Shown: in pieces, positions 1-10,392 of the stretch
How the letters are laid out: each line of letters begins with the position of its first letter
Numbering within the stretch: the stretch's first letter is position 1
Translations under genes and position numbers: made by a program
Assembly: GCA_958295665.1 (NCBI GenBank)
Contig: OY282559.1
Location: 266,638,057-266,702,056, forward strand
DNA from: Tipula vernalis
Lineage: Eukaryota > Arthropoda > Insecta > Diptera > Tipulidae
Reading direction: 5' to 3'
DNA: 64,000 nucleotides
Notes under the pieces: generated by a model
Told to the model about the DNA's origin: nothing
Database searches by the model: none
The model's input: only the letters and a program-made list of their open reading frames with translations

Positions 1-292
1 CTTTTTAATTCACTTTTTAATTCCTTTTTAATCTTTACTCTTTCGCTTACCAAAAATTACTCTAATCTTACAAGTTTACTCTATCGCGTTCCAAATACTA
101 ATAATCCTATTCGATCTTGTTCGCCTTTTTATATACACAAACCAAGCTTCTCGAAAGTTCACGACTTTTCCAGTTGGAATAGCGTAGAAACATTACGTAA
201 CAATTTTTATCATGGAAAATTCCATTTAGTACAGTAAAGCATTGAGCTATTAGTTTTACTTATTCTATTACACGCTAGGTGTCACCGTCACA
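1..292 (-). repeat. Solo LTR, minus orientation, cut by window edge
   Basis: The reverse complement of this stretch matches the first ~290 bases of the LTR at 2,333-2,830 with only scattered differences (about 95% by eye). It starts with TGTGACGGTGACACC at 292 and carries the same TATA-like tatataaaaag. No PBS, PPT or coding sequence adjoins it, so I call it a solo LTR. The base run next to its 5' end (293-296) is ATAT, the same four bases that flank the other copy. The 3' end of the LTR lies outside the window. Confidence 0.85.
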
Positions 293-1189
293 ATATGTTA
301 AAATTTTTCTAACAGGATGAAATTTTCCAGAACTTTCAAGACGTTTCAAGGTTATCAGATCATTTGAGTCTTATCTAGATTTTTGGGAGTCCGGGTTTTA
401 GTTGTCCATGTTGCCTGGCTTCCCCATTGTTCAATATATTCGAGTTTTAGAGTGAAGGTGTTTGCTTGACGATATATTATGCAACTTTCGAAATTATTAG
501 ATGACTGATTTTGTGTTGCATAACGTTCCTTGGTGATTAGTGATTATTAGGTGCTATTCTAACTTTTCGAGAAGAGTATTGTTATATGTATGAATATGCT
601 AAACATATTTACAAGACTTTCGGAGAATGTGTTCTTGATTTTACGAAAATCCAAAAAAAAAAAAAATAGGTGAGGTTTTGAAGGACAGTGATAAGTAAAA
701 GTAGACAACTTTATATGGGGTTCAGATGTGTTACTACATTTTTGCACACAGGGAATGAATTCTCGATTTATAAATCTGTTATTCCTCCATTTCGCTTGCA
801 CTACATCCCATGAAGGGATCATTTGTTCACGCTATATGTATTTATACTTTGGATGGTGGTACTATTGATATGTGTTTATTACGAATTTTTGTTGAATAAA
901 ATGTATTTCTACTTGTGGATCTGCTACTTCCGAAGCAAAATTCAAAAATCATTGGAATAATTGCCAAGTTTTCAAAACGCAAACGTTTGCTGCATTTTAA
1001 TAGTATCGCCGATTTTGTTGGTTTGTAGTATTTGCTTCTAAATTTTACATAATAGCGAACGAGAAAGACTCAATACTAGAGTAAACTAATTATTTACAAA
1101 CAAGTGTTTACCTTTTACTTTGCTTTTGCGACCAATAATTCTCTGATAAAAAGGCATATTGCAATGAAAATGGAATACTAAAATGGATT
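293..1189. other. Gene-free spacer between inverted LTRs
   Basis: AT-rich sequence with frequent stops in all frames. I see no protein similarity, RNA gene or clear repeat in it. The short minus-strand reading frame at 559-822 has low-complexity Phe-rich composition and looks spurious. Confidence 0.6.
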
Positions 1190-1800
1190 TTAGACGCCAA
1201 TTAGGGTGGAACTTGACTTTTTATTAACCGAATTTGATGAAATTCAACAAATACGATGGAAATTGGATTCTAAAACTGATTAGTTAAATGAAGTTCTGGC
1301 ATATAACCAATTTTGATGGAACTCGGCTATTTCTTAACGGATGAAGATACAATTCGACAAGTGCGGTGGAAATGTCAATTTTGATGGAACTTAGCTATTT
1401 CTTAACCGATTATGATGAAATTCAACATATGCGTGAAATAACAATATTGGTAATGAAGATATAATCGGGAAGTGCTTGATATCTATAATTTTTAATTTTT
1501 ATTTAACTCTACTTTTAAAAGATTTATATTAGCCCTTTAGGTTTATTTATTTTTTTATTCATTGAAATTATTTTTAAAGCAGAACCCAATTTTGTACCAA
1601 CATCAAAATTTACCAACATAATTGGCTAATCGCGTATTTATTCAAGGATTTTTATTATTTTAGTAATGATTTTTTTTTTCGAATCACTAGTATTAACTCG
1701 TTTTTAAGTATTTAAAGAAAAAATCCGAACCGATTACTGACTTGGCTATTTCTTAACCGATTATGCCGAAATCCATTCTCTGAATAGAATTTTCCATCAC
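1190..1800. repeat. Degenerate dispersed repeat units (ACTTGGCTATTTCTTAACCG type)
   Basis: Imperfect copies of a ~70-100 bp unit recur: 'ggaacttgactttttattaa' near 1,208, 'ctcggctatttcttaacgga' near 1,322, 'cttagctatttcttaaccga' near 1,388 and 'cttggctatttcttaaccga' near 1,741. They are often followed by a gatgaaattcaaca segment. Related sequence appears at 18,380-18,470 and 36,520-36,720, so this is a dispersed family and not a local satellite only. There is no coding potential. The element type is unknown. Confidence 0.6.
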
Positions 1801-1935
1801 TTAACGGATTTATCTTTAAATCTTCACCTAACAGAGTTATCCTTCATTTAGTAGAATTATCCTTTATTTATAAAAATTTTCACCTATTGGAATTTTCTTC
1901 AGTTATCAGAATTTTCTTTCGCTTAATAGAATTTC
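1785..1935. repeat. Short degenerate tandem repeat, ~20-bp unit
   Basis: Successive segments resemble agaattttccttcacttaa: 'agaattttccatcacttaac', 'agagttatccttcatttagt', 'gaattatcctttatttataa', 'gaattttcttcagttatca', 'gaattttctttcgcttaat'. This is a decayed minisatellite with no gene. Confidence 0.5.
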
Positions 1936-2332
1936 AATTCATTTATTAAGCTTAAATTTATTCTTCCACTGAAAATGTAAATATAATTTTAATTAAATCT
2001 AATTTTAAAATTAAAAATACGTGAATTAACCCTTTAGCTTTTTCGTGCTATAGTAACGTTTACAGTTTTTTATTAATTCGTTGACTTTTTATTTTATTTT
2101 TGCAATAATTTTTTTTATGGCCTTCTTTAAGGCTTATTTTTTTACGAAGATATGTGGCGAAATTCAGATTTAAATGTTACTTTCTATTGTTTTTTTTACA
2201 GTAATAATGTAGCACAGCAGATGGTCTATTCCACTTATATTTTCAGTTAGTCAGTTAGCTTTCCAGTTTTGTGGTTATTTAAAAAAAATAACTGTCGAAA
2301 TACAAGGGAAATACCGACTGAAAGTAAAATAT

Positions 2333-2830
2333 TGTGACGGTGACACCTAGTGTGTAATAGAATAAGTAAAACTAATAGCTCAATGTTTTACTGTACTAAA
2401 TGGAATTTTCCATGATAAAAATTGTTACGTAATGTTTCTACGCTATTTCAACTGGAAAAGTCGTGAACTTTCGAGAAGCTTGGTTTGTGTATATAAAAAG
2501 GCGAACAAGATCGAATTGGATTATTAGTATTTGGAACGCGATAGAGTAAACTTGTAAGATGATCAGTAATATTTGGTAAGCGATAGTATAAAGATTAAAA
2601 GGAATTAAAAAGTGATTTAAAAAAAGTGTTATAGTGCGATAAATAAAGTAAAAGTGATCAGTAAAATTTAAGAATAATTTATATAAAGTGATTTTGTGAA
2701 TTTTTATTGATAAACTGTGTTGTAATAAATTTTGTGAAATAAATAAATTCGTTGGTGATAAATTGAATTGAGTTTGTATTATTCACAATCCAGTGATACG
2801 AACCTTGATTGACAAGGCAAAAACGTAACA
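2333..2830 (+). repeat. Solo LTR (498 bp) with ATAT target duplication
   Basis: It begins TGTGACGG and ends CGTAACA, the usual TG...CA termini. A TATA-like tatataaaaag lies ~160 bp in, and AATAAA-type signals follow downstream. It is flanked by ATAT at 2,329-2,332 and 2,831-2,834, a 4-bp target duplication as expected for Ty3/gypsy-type integration. No internal retroviral sequence adjoins it, so it is a solo LTR left after LTR-LTR recombination. The related minus-strand copy is at 1-292. Confidence 0.85.
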
Positions 2831-2839
2831 ATATATTTA

Positions 2840-3050
2840 TTACCCTTATATGCCGTAGTGCCCTTATGTGTTGTGTGTGTTATCCTTATACGCCGTTTTG
2901 AAATGTGCCATTTTGAAATAGGCCATAGTTATGCCTTAGTATACCATATGTCGTTTTGAAATATGCCATATTGTACCACATGCCGAAGTTTACCATATTC
3001 CGTTTTGAAATATGCCGTTTTGTCATATTCCATAATGAAATAGACTAGAC
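2840..3050 (+). repeat. Degenerate minisatellite, ~15-bp unit ATATGCCGTTTTGAA
   Basis: Variants of tatgccgttttgaaa or tatgccatattg occur about a dozen times in 200 bp, for example 'tacgccgttttgaaatgtgc', 'atatgtcgttttgaaatatg' and 'tattccgttttgaaatatgc'. Spacing is irregular around 13-17 bp. It starts about 10 bp after the solo LTR ends. No coding potential. Confidence 0.75.
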
Positions 3051-3630
3051 CATATCGACTAAACCCACAAATTTAGAGTAATATCGAGAAACTCGAAAAG
3101 AGTCGAATGAATTCGAAAAGTTTAATTCAATCCAAACAAACTCGAATAATAAATCTTGAATAATCTTGCATAATTTATTTAGGTATGTATAAAATAATAT
3201 TCAACAAACCTTGAATGCGACAAAAAAAAAACCGAAAAATCACTTAAAGTCCGCTAATATTTGCCGCAACACGTTGTCAAAAGTCGAGAATAGAATAATT
3301 TGAATAATCCCAATTAAGATATTTCCAATGTTCAAAATTAAACTTTATTACAATATAAAAAAAGTATATGAAAGCACTAAATACTAATATCGGGGGGCCT
3401 GGTGGCCGATTTTGTAAGTTGGTATATGAGTTTCCATTTTTTTTTTTTTTGTTTTTGAAAATGTATACAATGCAATTATACAAGGCATTTCTAGTACTCG
3501 TACCTACTGCTTACATAATTTGGTGCTTGAAGGTGCTCAAATTGTTATTGAGAATGCAAGACAACGCGTTAATTTTTAATTTATTCACAAAATTTGAAAA
3601 TCAATTTCAGTTTTGTCTTTGGAAACATCT
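3051..3630. other. Gene-free stretch with TCGAA-rich degenerate repeats
   Basis: Repeated 'actcgaa', 'gtcgaatgaattcgaaa' type segments resemble those at 20,690-21,310. Two short overlapping reading frames on opposite strands (3,277-3,640) are driven by T-rich runs and match nothing I know. Confidence 0.5.
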
Positions 3631-3884
3631 GCAGTATTAAACTGGTATATAAATACGACGGATGGCAAGCAGGGGACAGTTTTTGGTTTACTTTAAATCG
3701 TGCAACAAGTGAAATAATTCTGTTGTCATAGTCCCCACCAGTGGCAGTCGGACAGATTTAAAGAAGTAAAGTAAAAGCGAATATTAAATTGTATAAGTAA
3801 AGTGAAATAAAGTAAATTGACATAAAAGTACACAGGGTTTTTAATTGCAAAATCCAGACGAACTCAGAAGCTCAGATCATAACA
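3631..3884 (+). repeat. 5' LTR, 5'-truncated
   Basis: It matches 7,205-7,456 from gcagtat to taaca, including 'ggtatataaa', 'ggtttactttaaatcgtg' and 'taaagaagtaaagtaaaagc'. Similarity to the 3' LTR stops abruptly at 3,631; the bases upstream do not match 6,887-7,204. Confidence 0.85.
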
Positions 3885-3887
3885 AAT

Positions 3888-3905
3888 TGGTGTCAGAAGT
3901 GGGAT
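3888..3905 (+). other. Primer binding site, tRNA-Leu
   Basis: TGGTGTCAGAAGTGGGAT begins 3 nt after the LTR. It is the exact 18-nt complement of the 3' end (plus CCA) of eukaryotic tRNA-Leu of the CAG type as I know it. This is the site where minus-strand cDNA synthesis would start. Confidence 0.85.
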
Positions 3906-3925
3906 TTTGCAATACGGTGTGACAA

Positions 3926-4760
3926 ATGTATGTCAACAAGATGAACATCGCTGAATTGAAAGATTCTCTCGCTGCAATCCTCAACATCACAGCCGGCCGG
4001 ACAAGCAGATCTAGCTACGCGATTATTAGGGATACAGCAAACTTTAATGGAGAAGATGTCATCGCAGTTGAAATCACACGAGGAAAAGATGTCAACACAG
4101 AACCAAATTCTGCAAGAATCTTAAACCTCGCAGCTATCTTTCTTTCAGCAGTCTCTACAATTACAAAAAGAAGAGTTCTAACACAATCGAAAATTACTGC
4201 GGTTGAGGGCGATGTTGGAACAACTTCAAGATACAGTTATGAGCAACGTGTAAGAAAAACTTGAAAAATTTCAAAATGAAGTACTGGAGCTAAAAAAAGG
4301 AAAGGAAACCCTCTTGCGCAGCATGGAGAAGGTAGCGTACAGTCGAACTACTCAGATCACCACCGGAACGGCAGCTCCAGCCACATGAAACCACCAATAT
4401 TCGATGGCGAGTCTTCTGGACCAAATTTCAAAGTGCAATTTACGGCAGCGGCCAAAATTAATAAATGGGACGCGCAGCATTGATCAAGTGGGTTAATTTT
4501 GGCGTTAAGGGGTAAAGCAGCAGATACCATCCAGAGTGTGCCGGAATCGCAAAGAAACTACGAGCAGCTGATGAACGCGTTGGAGTTACGATACGAAGAC
4601 TCCCGTATGCAGGAGCTTCACAAGATACAACTACAAAACCGCAGACAAGCCAAAGGTGAAAGTCTACAGCAACTGGAAGCAGAAACCACATGGCTTGCCC
4701 GCGAATATTGTAAACAGTTCGGCTGTGGATGCATTCGTCAATATGGTACGAGATGATACG
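3926..4760 (+). pseudogene. gag remnant of the Ty3/gypsy element
   Basis: Protein-like sequence follows the primer site in several frames. The first block starts at 3,926 and reads for about 110 codons to a stop at 4,264. A Lys/Glu-rich stretch with coiled-coil character follows in another frame. Then comes the gag core, starting near 4,388 with PPIFDGES and continuing with WxA and an ALRGKAADTIQ segment, typical of retrotransposon gag domains. The block ending at 4,756 has the ...YEQLMNALELRYED... type pattern of gag. No zinc knuckle is left. At least two frameshifts and one stop break it. Confidence 0.75.
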
Positions 4761-5039
4761 CTGAAGTTACATCTCCGGACAATTATAAGCTTCACAACAC
4801 CAAGTTAAGCTCTTATTGCCTAATAGGAAACTGCCATATTAAAGAAATTAGAAGCTGAAGACGTGAGTCAAATTCAGGATATGATACCAACAACAGGGAT
4901 CGGATAACATCACTCGGAGCAAGCATTCCTATTCGAATAATGAACATAATGGAGCTAAACTTCTAAAGTCCGGTGTCGTCCTCAGGAAAAGCCAGGTTGT
5001 TGTTAGTATCGCCCAATACAGTATCGAGGCCAGTGCTGA

Positions 5040-6240
5040 TAAATGCAAAAGTAATAGCGAGGCGAAGAAATCAATTCAACGACTGTGCCAGCATTTGAAG
5101 GGCGAGCAGTTCGCGAAGGCAGTACGAATGTTGTCAGAGTACGTCGTGGTATTTCCAAGCAAGAAGGATGAATACGGCCGAACGGAGGTGGTACAGCACA
5201 GAATCAAAACAGGAAGTACACGATCAATTCGACAAGCACCCACAAGATTCCCATTGGCTAAACAAGAGGGGGTGGGCCGAATGATACAACAGATGTGCCG
5301 GGGTATAATCATTGAGCCATCCAACAGTCCATGGAGCTCACCGGTAGTTCTAGTGCAAAAGAAAGACGGATCAATGAGGTTTTACGTAGATTATCGAAAA
5401 CTAAACGATGTCACGAAGAAGGACAGCTACCCATTACCCAGGATAGATGATACACTAGACACACTGTCAGAATGAAAGTTATTCAGCACCCTGGACTTGA
5501 AGAGTGGATATTGGCAAGTTGCGATTCAAGAAGAAGACTGAAAGAAAACAGTATTTTCTACGGGCACCGGTCTATGGCAATTTACCGTTATGCGATTTGA
5601 CCTGTGCAATGCACAGACATCATCTTTGAGAGGTGTTACGATGTATCAAGGCTGCGGGAATGAAAGTGAGCTCGTACACGTGTGCACTCTTCAAGAACGA
5701 AGTGAAGTACTTGGGGCATATCGTGCCGGAGAAATGAATTCGCACTGATCCAAAGAAAATAGAAGCAGTACGAAGTTGGCCAGTGCCGAGGAATGTTTGC
5801 ATGATGTTAGATGCTTCCTGGGGCTCTGCACATACTACCGGAGATTTGTCGAAAACTTCTCGTATATAGCTGCCAGCCTGTACACACTACCGAGATAAGC
5901 CAGCCTTTCAAGTGGAATGAAACCTGCCAAACGTTATTCGAGCGGCTAAAAACAACGTTATGCCAAATACCGATATTTTCATATCCGCGGCCAGGTCAAA
6001 GATTAATTTTGGACATGGATGCCAGCAACGTGAGAATTGGAGGTGTTTTGTCTTAAGAACATGGAGCGGAAGAGCGAGTGATTTGCTAGTTAGAAACAAA
6101 TTATTGTGTAACCCGACGAGAATTACTGGCCGTTGTGGAGTGCGTTAAAGATTTCCACAAATACATGTATGGACAACCATACACCTTCAACATCGAACAC
6201 AGGATAGGTAGAGTACAGGATAATGCAGATAGTCTATCAA
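5040..6240 (+). pseudogene. pol remnant: reverse transcriptase and RNase H
   Basis: The clearest block (5,095-5,475) is the RT N-terminal half: [14 protein letters not shown], then [20 protein letters not shown] and [21 protein letters not shown], standard Ty3/gypsy RT motifs. After a TGA at 5,473 it continues with TLDLKSGYWQV. The YxDD segment is lost around 5,600-5,640. The connection region (EVKYLGHIV near 5,700) and RNase H (LILDMDASN near 6,005, then RRELLAVVECV in another frame near 6,115) follow. RNase H is internally deleted before GRVQDNADSLSRRPC (near 6,207). No protease is visible upstream. Confidence 0.85.
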
Positions 6241-6484
6241 GAAGGCCTTGTGCACCAAGATGCGAAAAATGCAAAAATAGAGGAAAAGGAAGGTATCAGT
6301 AGGCTTAACCGGATTGGCGTGGAGATGCCAGAAAGATTTACAACGAAGGGTGTCGTCGAAGACCAGGAGAAAGATCCAACGCTCGCTCCAGTAAGAACTT
6401 GGATTAGGAAAGGGCAGACGTGCATGGCACCAGATATCCGACACTTTTCCAACGCTAAAAGGCTACTGGGCGCAGTGGGACTCA

Positions 6485-6873
6485 TTGACCGTGTTATCAA
6501 AATGCAGAATTCCGGAAGTACTAAATGAAGTCTACTATGGATCAAGTGGCGGACATCTTGACGTTCATCAAACTTTGGCCAAAGTGAAGGAACGTTTCCG
6601 CTGGGTCAACTGCCGCAAAGATGTTGAATATTGGTGCAAAAAGTATCGCACTTGCGCAGCTAGCAAAGGACGAGCAAGGCGAACCCGAGGCAGAATGCAG
6701 CAGTACAACGTAGGAGCTCCATTTGATCGAGCGGTCAATTATAAAGAGGATAAATGACGTCGTGTACAGGATTCAGCGGAGTCAACAAGCAAAGATGAAA
6801 GTAGTACACGTCGATAGGCTCGCACGATACCAAGGAGACCCGAATAATGTTTCTGTTCGGCACGAAGAGAATT
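6485..6873 (+). pseudogene. Integrase remnant: zinc-binding and C-terminal parts
   Basis: The HHCC zinc-binding domain is readable at 6,550-6,665 (GGHLDVHQTLAKVKERF, then CKKYRTCAASK). The reading then jumps near 6,750 directly to the integrase C-terminal segment (VVYRIQRSQQAKMKVVHVDR) that closes pol next to the polypurine tract. The DDE catalytic core is therefore deleted completely. This copy cannot integrate on its own. Confidence 0.85.
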
Positions 6874-6886
6874 AAGGAGGGGGTGG
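6874..6886 (+). other. Polypurine tract
   Basis: AAGGAGGGGGTGG lies directly before the TGTGACG that opens the 3' LTR. It is the plus-strand primer site of the element. Confidence 0.75.
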
Positions 6887-7456
6887 TGTGACGATTATGG
6901 CCATCATACAACAAGGTTAAGTTATGAACAGCAATAGCTCAGACGGTTGGCGCGCAGTACGAACATAAAGGTCGATGGTTCGATGCTGGGACAACGAAAC
7001 ATGTTTGTACACCAACGCACAATTGCATAATGATATAGTAAAAAGAAGAATGTCCGAGATAAAGCGTACAAAAGGAGGTGTGGTTTAGTGATTAATAAAT
7101 AAAATGAACACAACATATATGTATATACACGGCCCGTTGACAATAATGACTGATAATGATTATCACAAGCCATAAACGATACGCAATAAAGGAAATTTCG
7201 AGAGCAGTATCAAACTGGTATATAAACACGACCGATGGCAAGCGGGGGACAGTTTTAGGTTTACTTTAAATCGTGTAACAAGTGAAATAAATCTGTTATC
7301 ATAGCTCCCACTAGTGGCAAGCGAACAAATTTAAAGAAGTAAAGTAAAAGCGAATATTAAAGTGTATGAGTAAAGTGAAATAAAGTCAATTGACATAAAA
7401 GTACACAGTGTTTTAATGGCAAAATCCAGACGAACTCATAAGCCCAGTTCGTAACA
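6887..7456 (+). repeat. 3' LTR, full length (570 bp)
   Basis: It begins TGTGACGATTATGG right after the polypurine tract and ends GTAACA. The last 252 bp match the 5' LTR. The first ~318 bp have no counterpart at the 5' end, either because the 5' LTR is truncated or because part of this segment was inserted. Confidence 0.75.
6935..6987 (+). other. tRNA-like A box / B box pair inside the 3' LTR
   Basis: TAGCTCAGACGG (6,935-6,946) fits the pol III A box, and GGTTCGATGCT (6,977-6,987) matches 9 of 11 B-box positions, at tRNA-like spacing. The acceptor and T stems do not pair well, so it is not a working tRNA gene. It could be a decayed tRNA-derived SINE head or chance. Confidence 0.4.
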
Positions 7457-9427
7457 ATATGTATAATGATTTTAAAAAGTTAGATAATGTATTTGGAGTG
7501 CCTTTACTAGGACATGTATGTATAGCATCAAAATTGAATCATGATTGATCAAATGATTTCGTAACCCGAAGTCCTTAATTTTTATAGTTTCACGTTTTGC
7601 ATTTAATAATCGAGACTATAAATATCGTAATTCTGATACTTTTACAAGACCATGAAATTTCCGCTGGTGCTTAAAATTTCTAAGAAAGTCCCTCTCTTTA
7701 CGGGCATACTATTGCAGCCATAGAAGACGAAATATATTACAACGGTACACGTTATGTTGTAATACTGTATTATATTTTTTGAAAAATCATATCCCCATAT
7801 GCGAATACAAAAGCAAACTGAAAATAAATTATGTGTTATCTTAGTCAAAAGAGGTCAAACTATTTTATAAAGAAAATCATTAAAATTATTTTTCTGTACC
7901 TAAGTCTGCATGACTCTAAGTAGCTTGTTAATAAAAAAGCAGCATCTTATACCATAATACAAAACAATATCAAGCAGCTGTTCAAAACTCTGAAAGGGGG
8001 TTTTACGGCCACCCTGAATGGGAGAGTTCATGCCACATTTGCATATATAAAAGAATATTAAAGTACAAGCATACACAGAAAAAAGATTTTACGGCCCGAG
8101 GTTAAATCCAATAATACATTTAATCCAAATATGATATTCTAGGTACTGTGTTTGTTTACATTTCCATTAGAAAACAAAACTATGCAACATTGTTGCACAG
8201 GTAACATACATAAAGTAAATACGCAAAACACAGTTTGCCACATCATTTGACAGGCAAAAACTGATGTATTATGTATTACACTTATGTACGAATGGATATT
8301 TTATTGGATTTTAATGAAATCACACAAACGTCGCCTTGTGACTTTTGCCTGTTTCGAAATATCGTCAGCAAAAAAAATTAACATAAAAGTGGTTTATGCA
8401 TTGCTAATGGTTTTGTACTAATGGAATATGTAAATTTACATTTTTATTATGTACACCGCACGTAGTTATAAGTTAGTGTGTTATTAAATATTTATTTTTA
8501 TATGTTAATAAAAATTTATGCACCACCACATGATGGAAACTTTTAACGTTGAAGACTTAACTTTAATCTTTAAAAATGAAAAACCAAAAATTGAAAGGAT
8601 AACGAACGAAATATGAATTTCCATAGAAATTCATGTAGGTATAAGACGGATGTATGCCAAAGAAAAAAATTATTTTAGTAGGTATATATGTATGTATGTA
8701 TAGGTATATTACAAAATCTTATATGCTCTGGGGGGGGGGGGGGGGGAGTACAAACGATAACATTATCCAGTGTGGTGTTTCCAAGAACAATACAATTTAA
8801 TTTACATACCGCTTCATGTCGAGGAAAATGGATGTGATCCTTACCTGTAAATGTAGAGAAAAAAAAAATGATTTAATCAAAATGTTATATACGCTTCAAA
8901 ACATTTTTTAAATGTCAAATATTTCGAAGTAGTGATAAAAAAACAAATCAGACCCGCACAGGATTGTTTTGTTTATCCTGCAAAATCCTGCGGTACCGTT
9001 ATTTTATTTAACTCACTCTGTTCTAAGCAAGTGATAAACTAGAGCTTGGTCCTAGCGACATATGAATAGAAGTGAAGATCAGCAATCGGAAAGATTTACC
9101 TTTGTACCTTCTCATCCTTTAGGCCTCTTTCCGGCAGGGTGCTACCTATTCCCACAAGATTCCTAACTACTAAAGAAAGTTTTTGGTTCACGATTTTTAT
9201 TTAACAATATTCAAACGTTAGAACTTTATTTAGAAGGTTGAAAAGTAAAATTTAAATTAAAGAAATTTTCTGAATTTTTGGACGATATCAAAAATAGGGG
9301 TGATCAATTTTTTTCGAGGTGAAAGAAACTATCAGATGTCTTGAAATTATTAGTGCAGTCATAGCTTTTTGGCTAACTTACAATAAATAGATTTAAAGAT
9401 AATTAACTGGATGTTTGGATTTTTTTT
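7457..9427. other. Gene-free AT-rich stretch with G17 homopolymer
   Basis: No recognisable coding sequence or paired repeat. An uninterrupted run of 17 G lies at 8,730-8,746, preceded by a short TATG microsatellite near 8,690-8,705. Confidence 0.6.
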
Positions 9428-9793
9428 TTATAATACAGGCTGAACTAGTCCCAACTCGTCTTCTTTATGTACATGCACAAATATGTAGCAGTTACCTAGC
9501 ATTATTAAAGAAGTCAAGGAATGTGGAAGAACTTGGTGAGGATGTTTAAAAGGAATTTTGATTTCAGGCGTCAAGAATCTTATTTTTAATATTGTGTTTG
9601 AATTTCTTTCAATTATATCCCAATCTGGGTGTGGTACAAGCTTAACAGATTTTTTAAAGTTCTGCAGATTTTTAGTAAACTTTGTATTGCCGTAGGTAGC
9701 CAAGACACGCTGCATTAAAATTATCCGAATGGATTGGAGTTGAATCCGAATGAATTGTATCCGAATGGATTGGAGTTGATGGTATAAGGGCAT
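9428..9793 (-). other. Unidentified reading frame, 121 codons
   Basis: The minus-strand frame has balanced composition from about residue 30 on (HPDWDIIERN, LKIRFLTPEI, YIFVHVHKEDELG). This looks more protein-like than the AT-driven frames around it. Its first 25 residues are encoded by three short repeats of ccgaatggattggagttga (9,724-9,780) and are probably not real. I do not recognise the family. It could be a host exon fragment, a piece of a transposon, or chance. Confidence 0.25.
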
Positions 9794-9881
9794 GAATGAA
9801 AGTTAGAAAAATAGGTGTATCCCAATTAAAGTGCTACCCGATCGAATTCACTCAAATTTCAAGTCAAGTACAAATAAGTTA

Positions 9882-10100
9882 TTAGCCATTTATAAGCTGG
9901 TATTCGTCGAAGTATATCATCAATTTGAAGTTGACCATTAACTCTAATATTTTGGATAGTACAGAGACTTTAACAATAGGGCAGTAATTTGACAGGCCTA
10001 ATTTACTGGAGGTTCTGGCTGCGGTACGCTGGCTATTCTCCAGATGGAGGAGAAATACGTATTGAGCCATGATTGGTAAAAAAGGGAAGGCGGTTTAGTC
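9882..10100 (-). pseudogene. LINE reverse transcriptase fragment (CR1/Jockey-like)
   Basis: Read on the minus strand, two frames together give the early RT motifs of non-LTR retrotransposons. A W+A+V+P block (SIWRIASVPQPEPP, near 10,010-10,055) is followed by LSNYCPIVKVSVLSKILELM (near 9,930-9,990). The second is the classical LSNYRPIS..LSKxxE motif. It is cut off at both ends, frameshifted and abuts the plus-strand LINE at ~10,105. Confidence 0.75.
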
Positions 10101-10104
10101 AAAT

Positions 10105-10236
10105 ACCAAGGAAGTCGTGCACTGGTTGAGGTATAATGTAATATCGGCTGATATATATAGACAGTCAGGCTACAATTCAAGTGCTTTAGTCACGCCTTCT
10201 CACGTCGAAAGTAGTCCAGAACTGTCTCTCATCTCA
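10105..10236 (+). pseudogene. Older LINE, RNase H segment left of the nested insertion
   Basis: The plus strand reads WLRYNVISADIYIDSQATIQ, then an in-frame stop, then LTSKVVQNCLSS. This matches the RNase H domain of I/LOA-type LINEs, with the IYxDSQAAI motif carrying a catalytic Asp. It is broken by the insertion at 10,237-15,058. The same domain resumes at 15,072 with GADELAWCGT (family ADELARxGT). The two halves were once contiguous, apart from a small earlier deletion or frameshift. Confidence 0.7.
10224..10236 (+). repeat. Target site duplication, left copy
   Basis: GTCTCTCATCTCA here is repeated exactly at 15,059-15,071, and the match extends to 14/15 with the two preceding bases. It flanks the LINE between. 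Confidence 0.85.
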
Positions 10237-10392
10237 CATTCGATTGTCAACCTCTGTGGTGTACAGAACGAGTTACAAAAATAAAAAAAATAATTAGTGA
10301 GAGTTAAGCAATAAAAAGAGATTTAGTGGCATTTCTGCTTTAGTGGTATATTTCTGCGCAGTGATAAAATTTAATACCTGTTTTTAACAAGG

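Larger units (their letters stand above)
3631..7456 (+). mobile_element. Degenerate Ty3/gypsy LTR retrotransposon
   Basis: Two LTR copies end in AACA at 3,884 and 7,456 and are about 90% identical over 250 bp. Between them lie a tRNA-Leu primer site, gag, reverse transcriptase, RNase H, integrase zinc-finger and integrase C-terminal remnants in the usual order, then a polypurine tract. Protease, the integrase core and part of RNase H are missing, and the frames are broken many times. The 5' LTR lacks its first ~320 bp. This is an old non-autonomous copy. Confidence 0.9.

Noticed and set aside
559..822. 87-codon minus-strand frame
   Set aside because: Composition follows A/T runs (poly-Phe) and it matches no family.
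3277..3640. Overlapping frames on both strands at 3.3-3.6 kb
   Set aside because: Phe/Tyr-rich products of a T-run; directly adjoin a truncated LTR and match nothing.
6928..6999. tRNA gene
   Set aside because: A and B boxes are present but acceptor and T stems do not pair, so not a functional tRNA.
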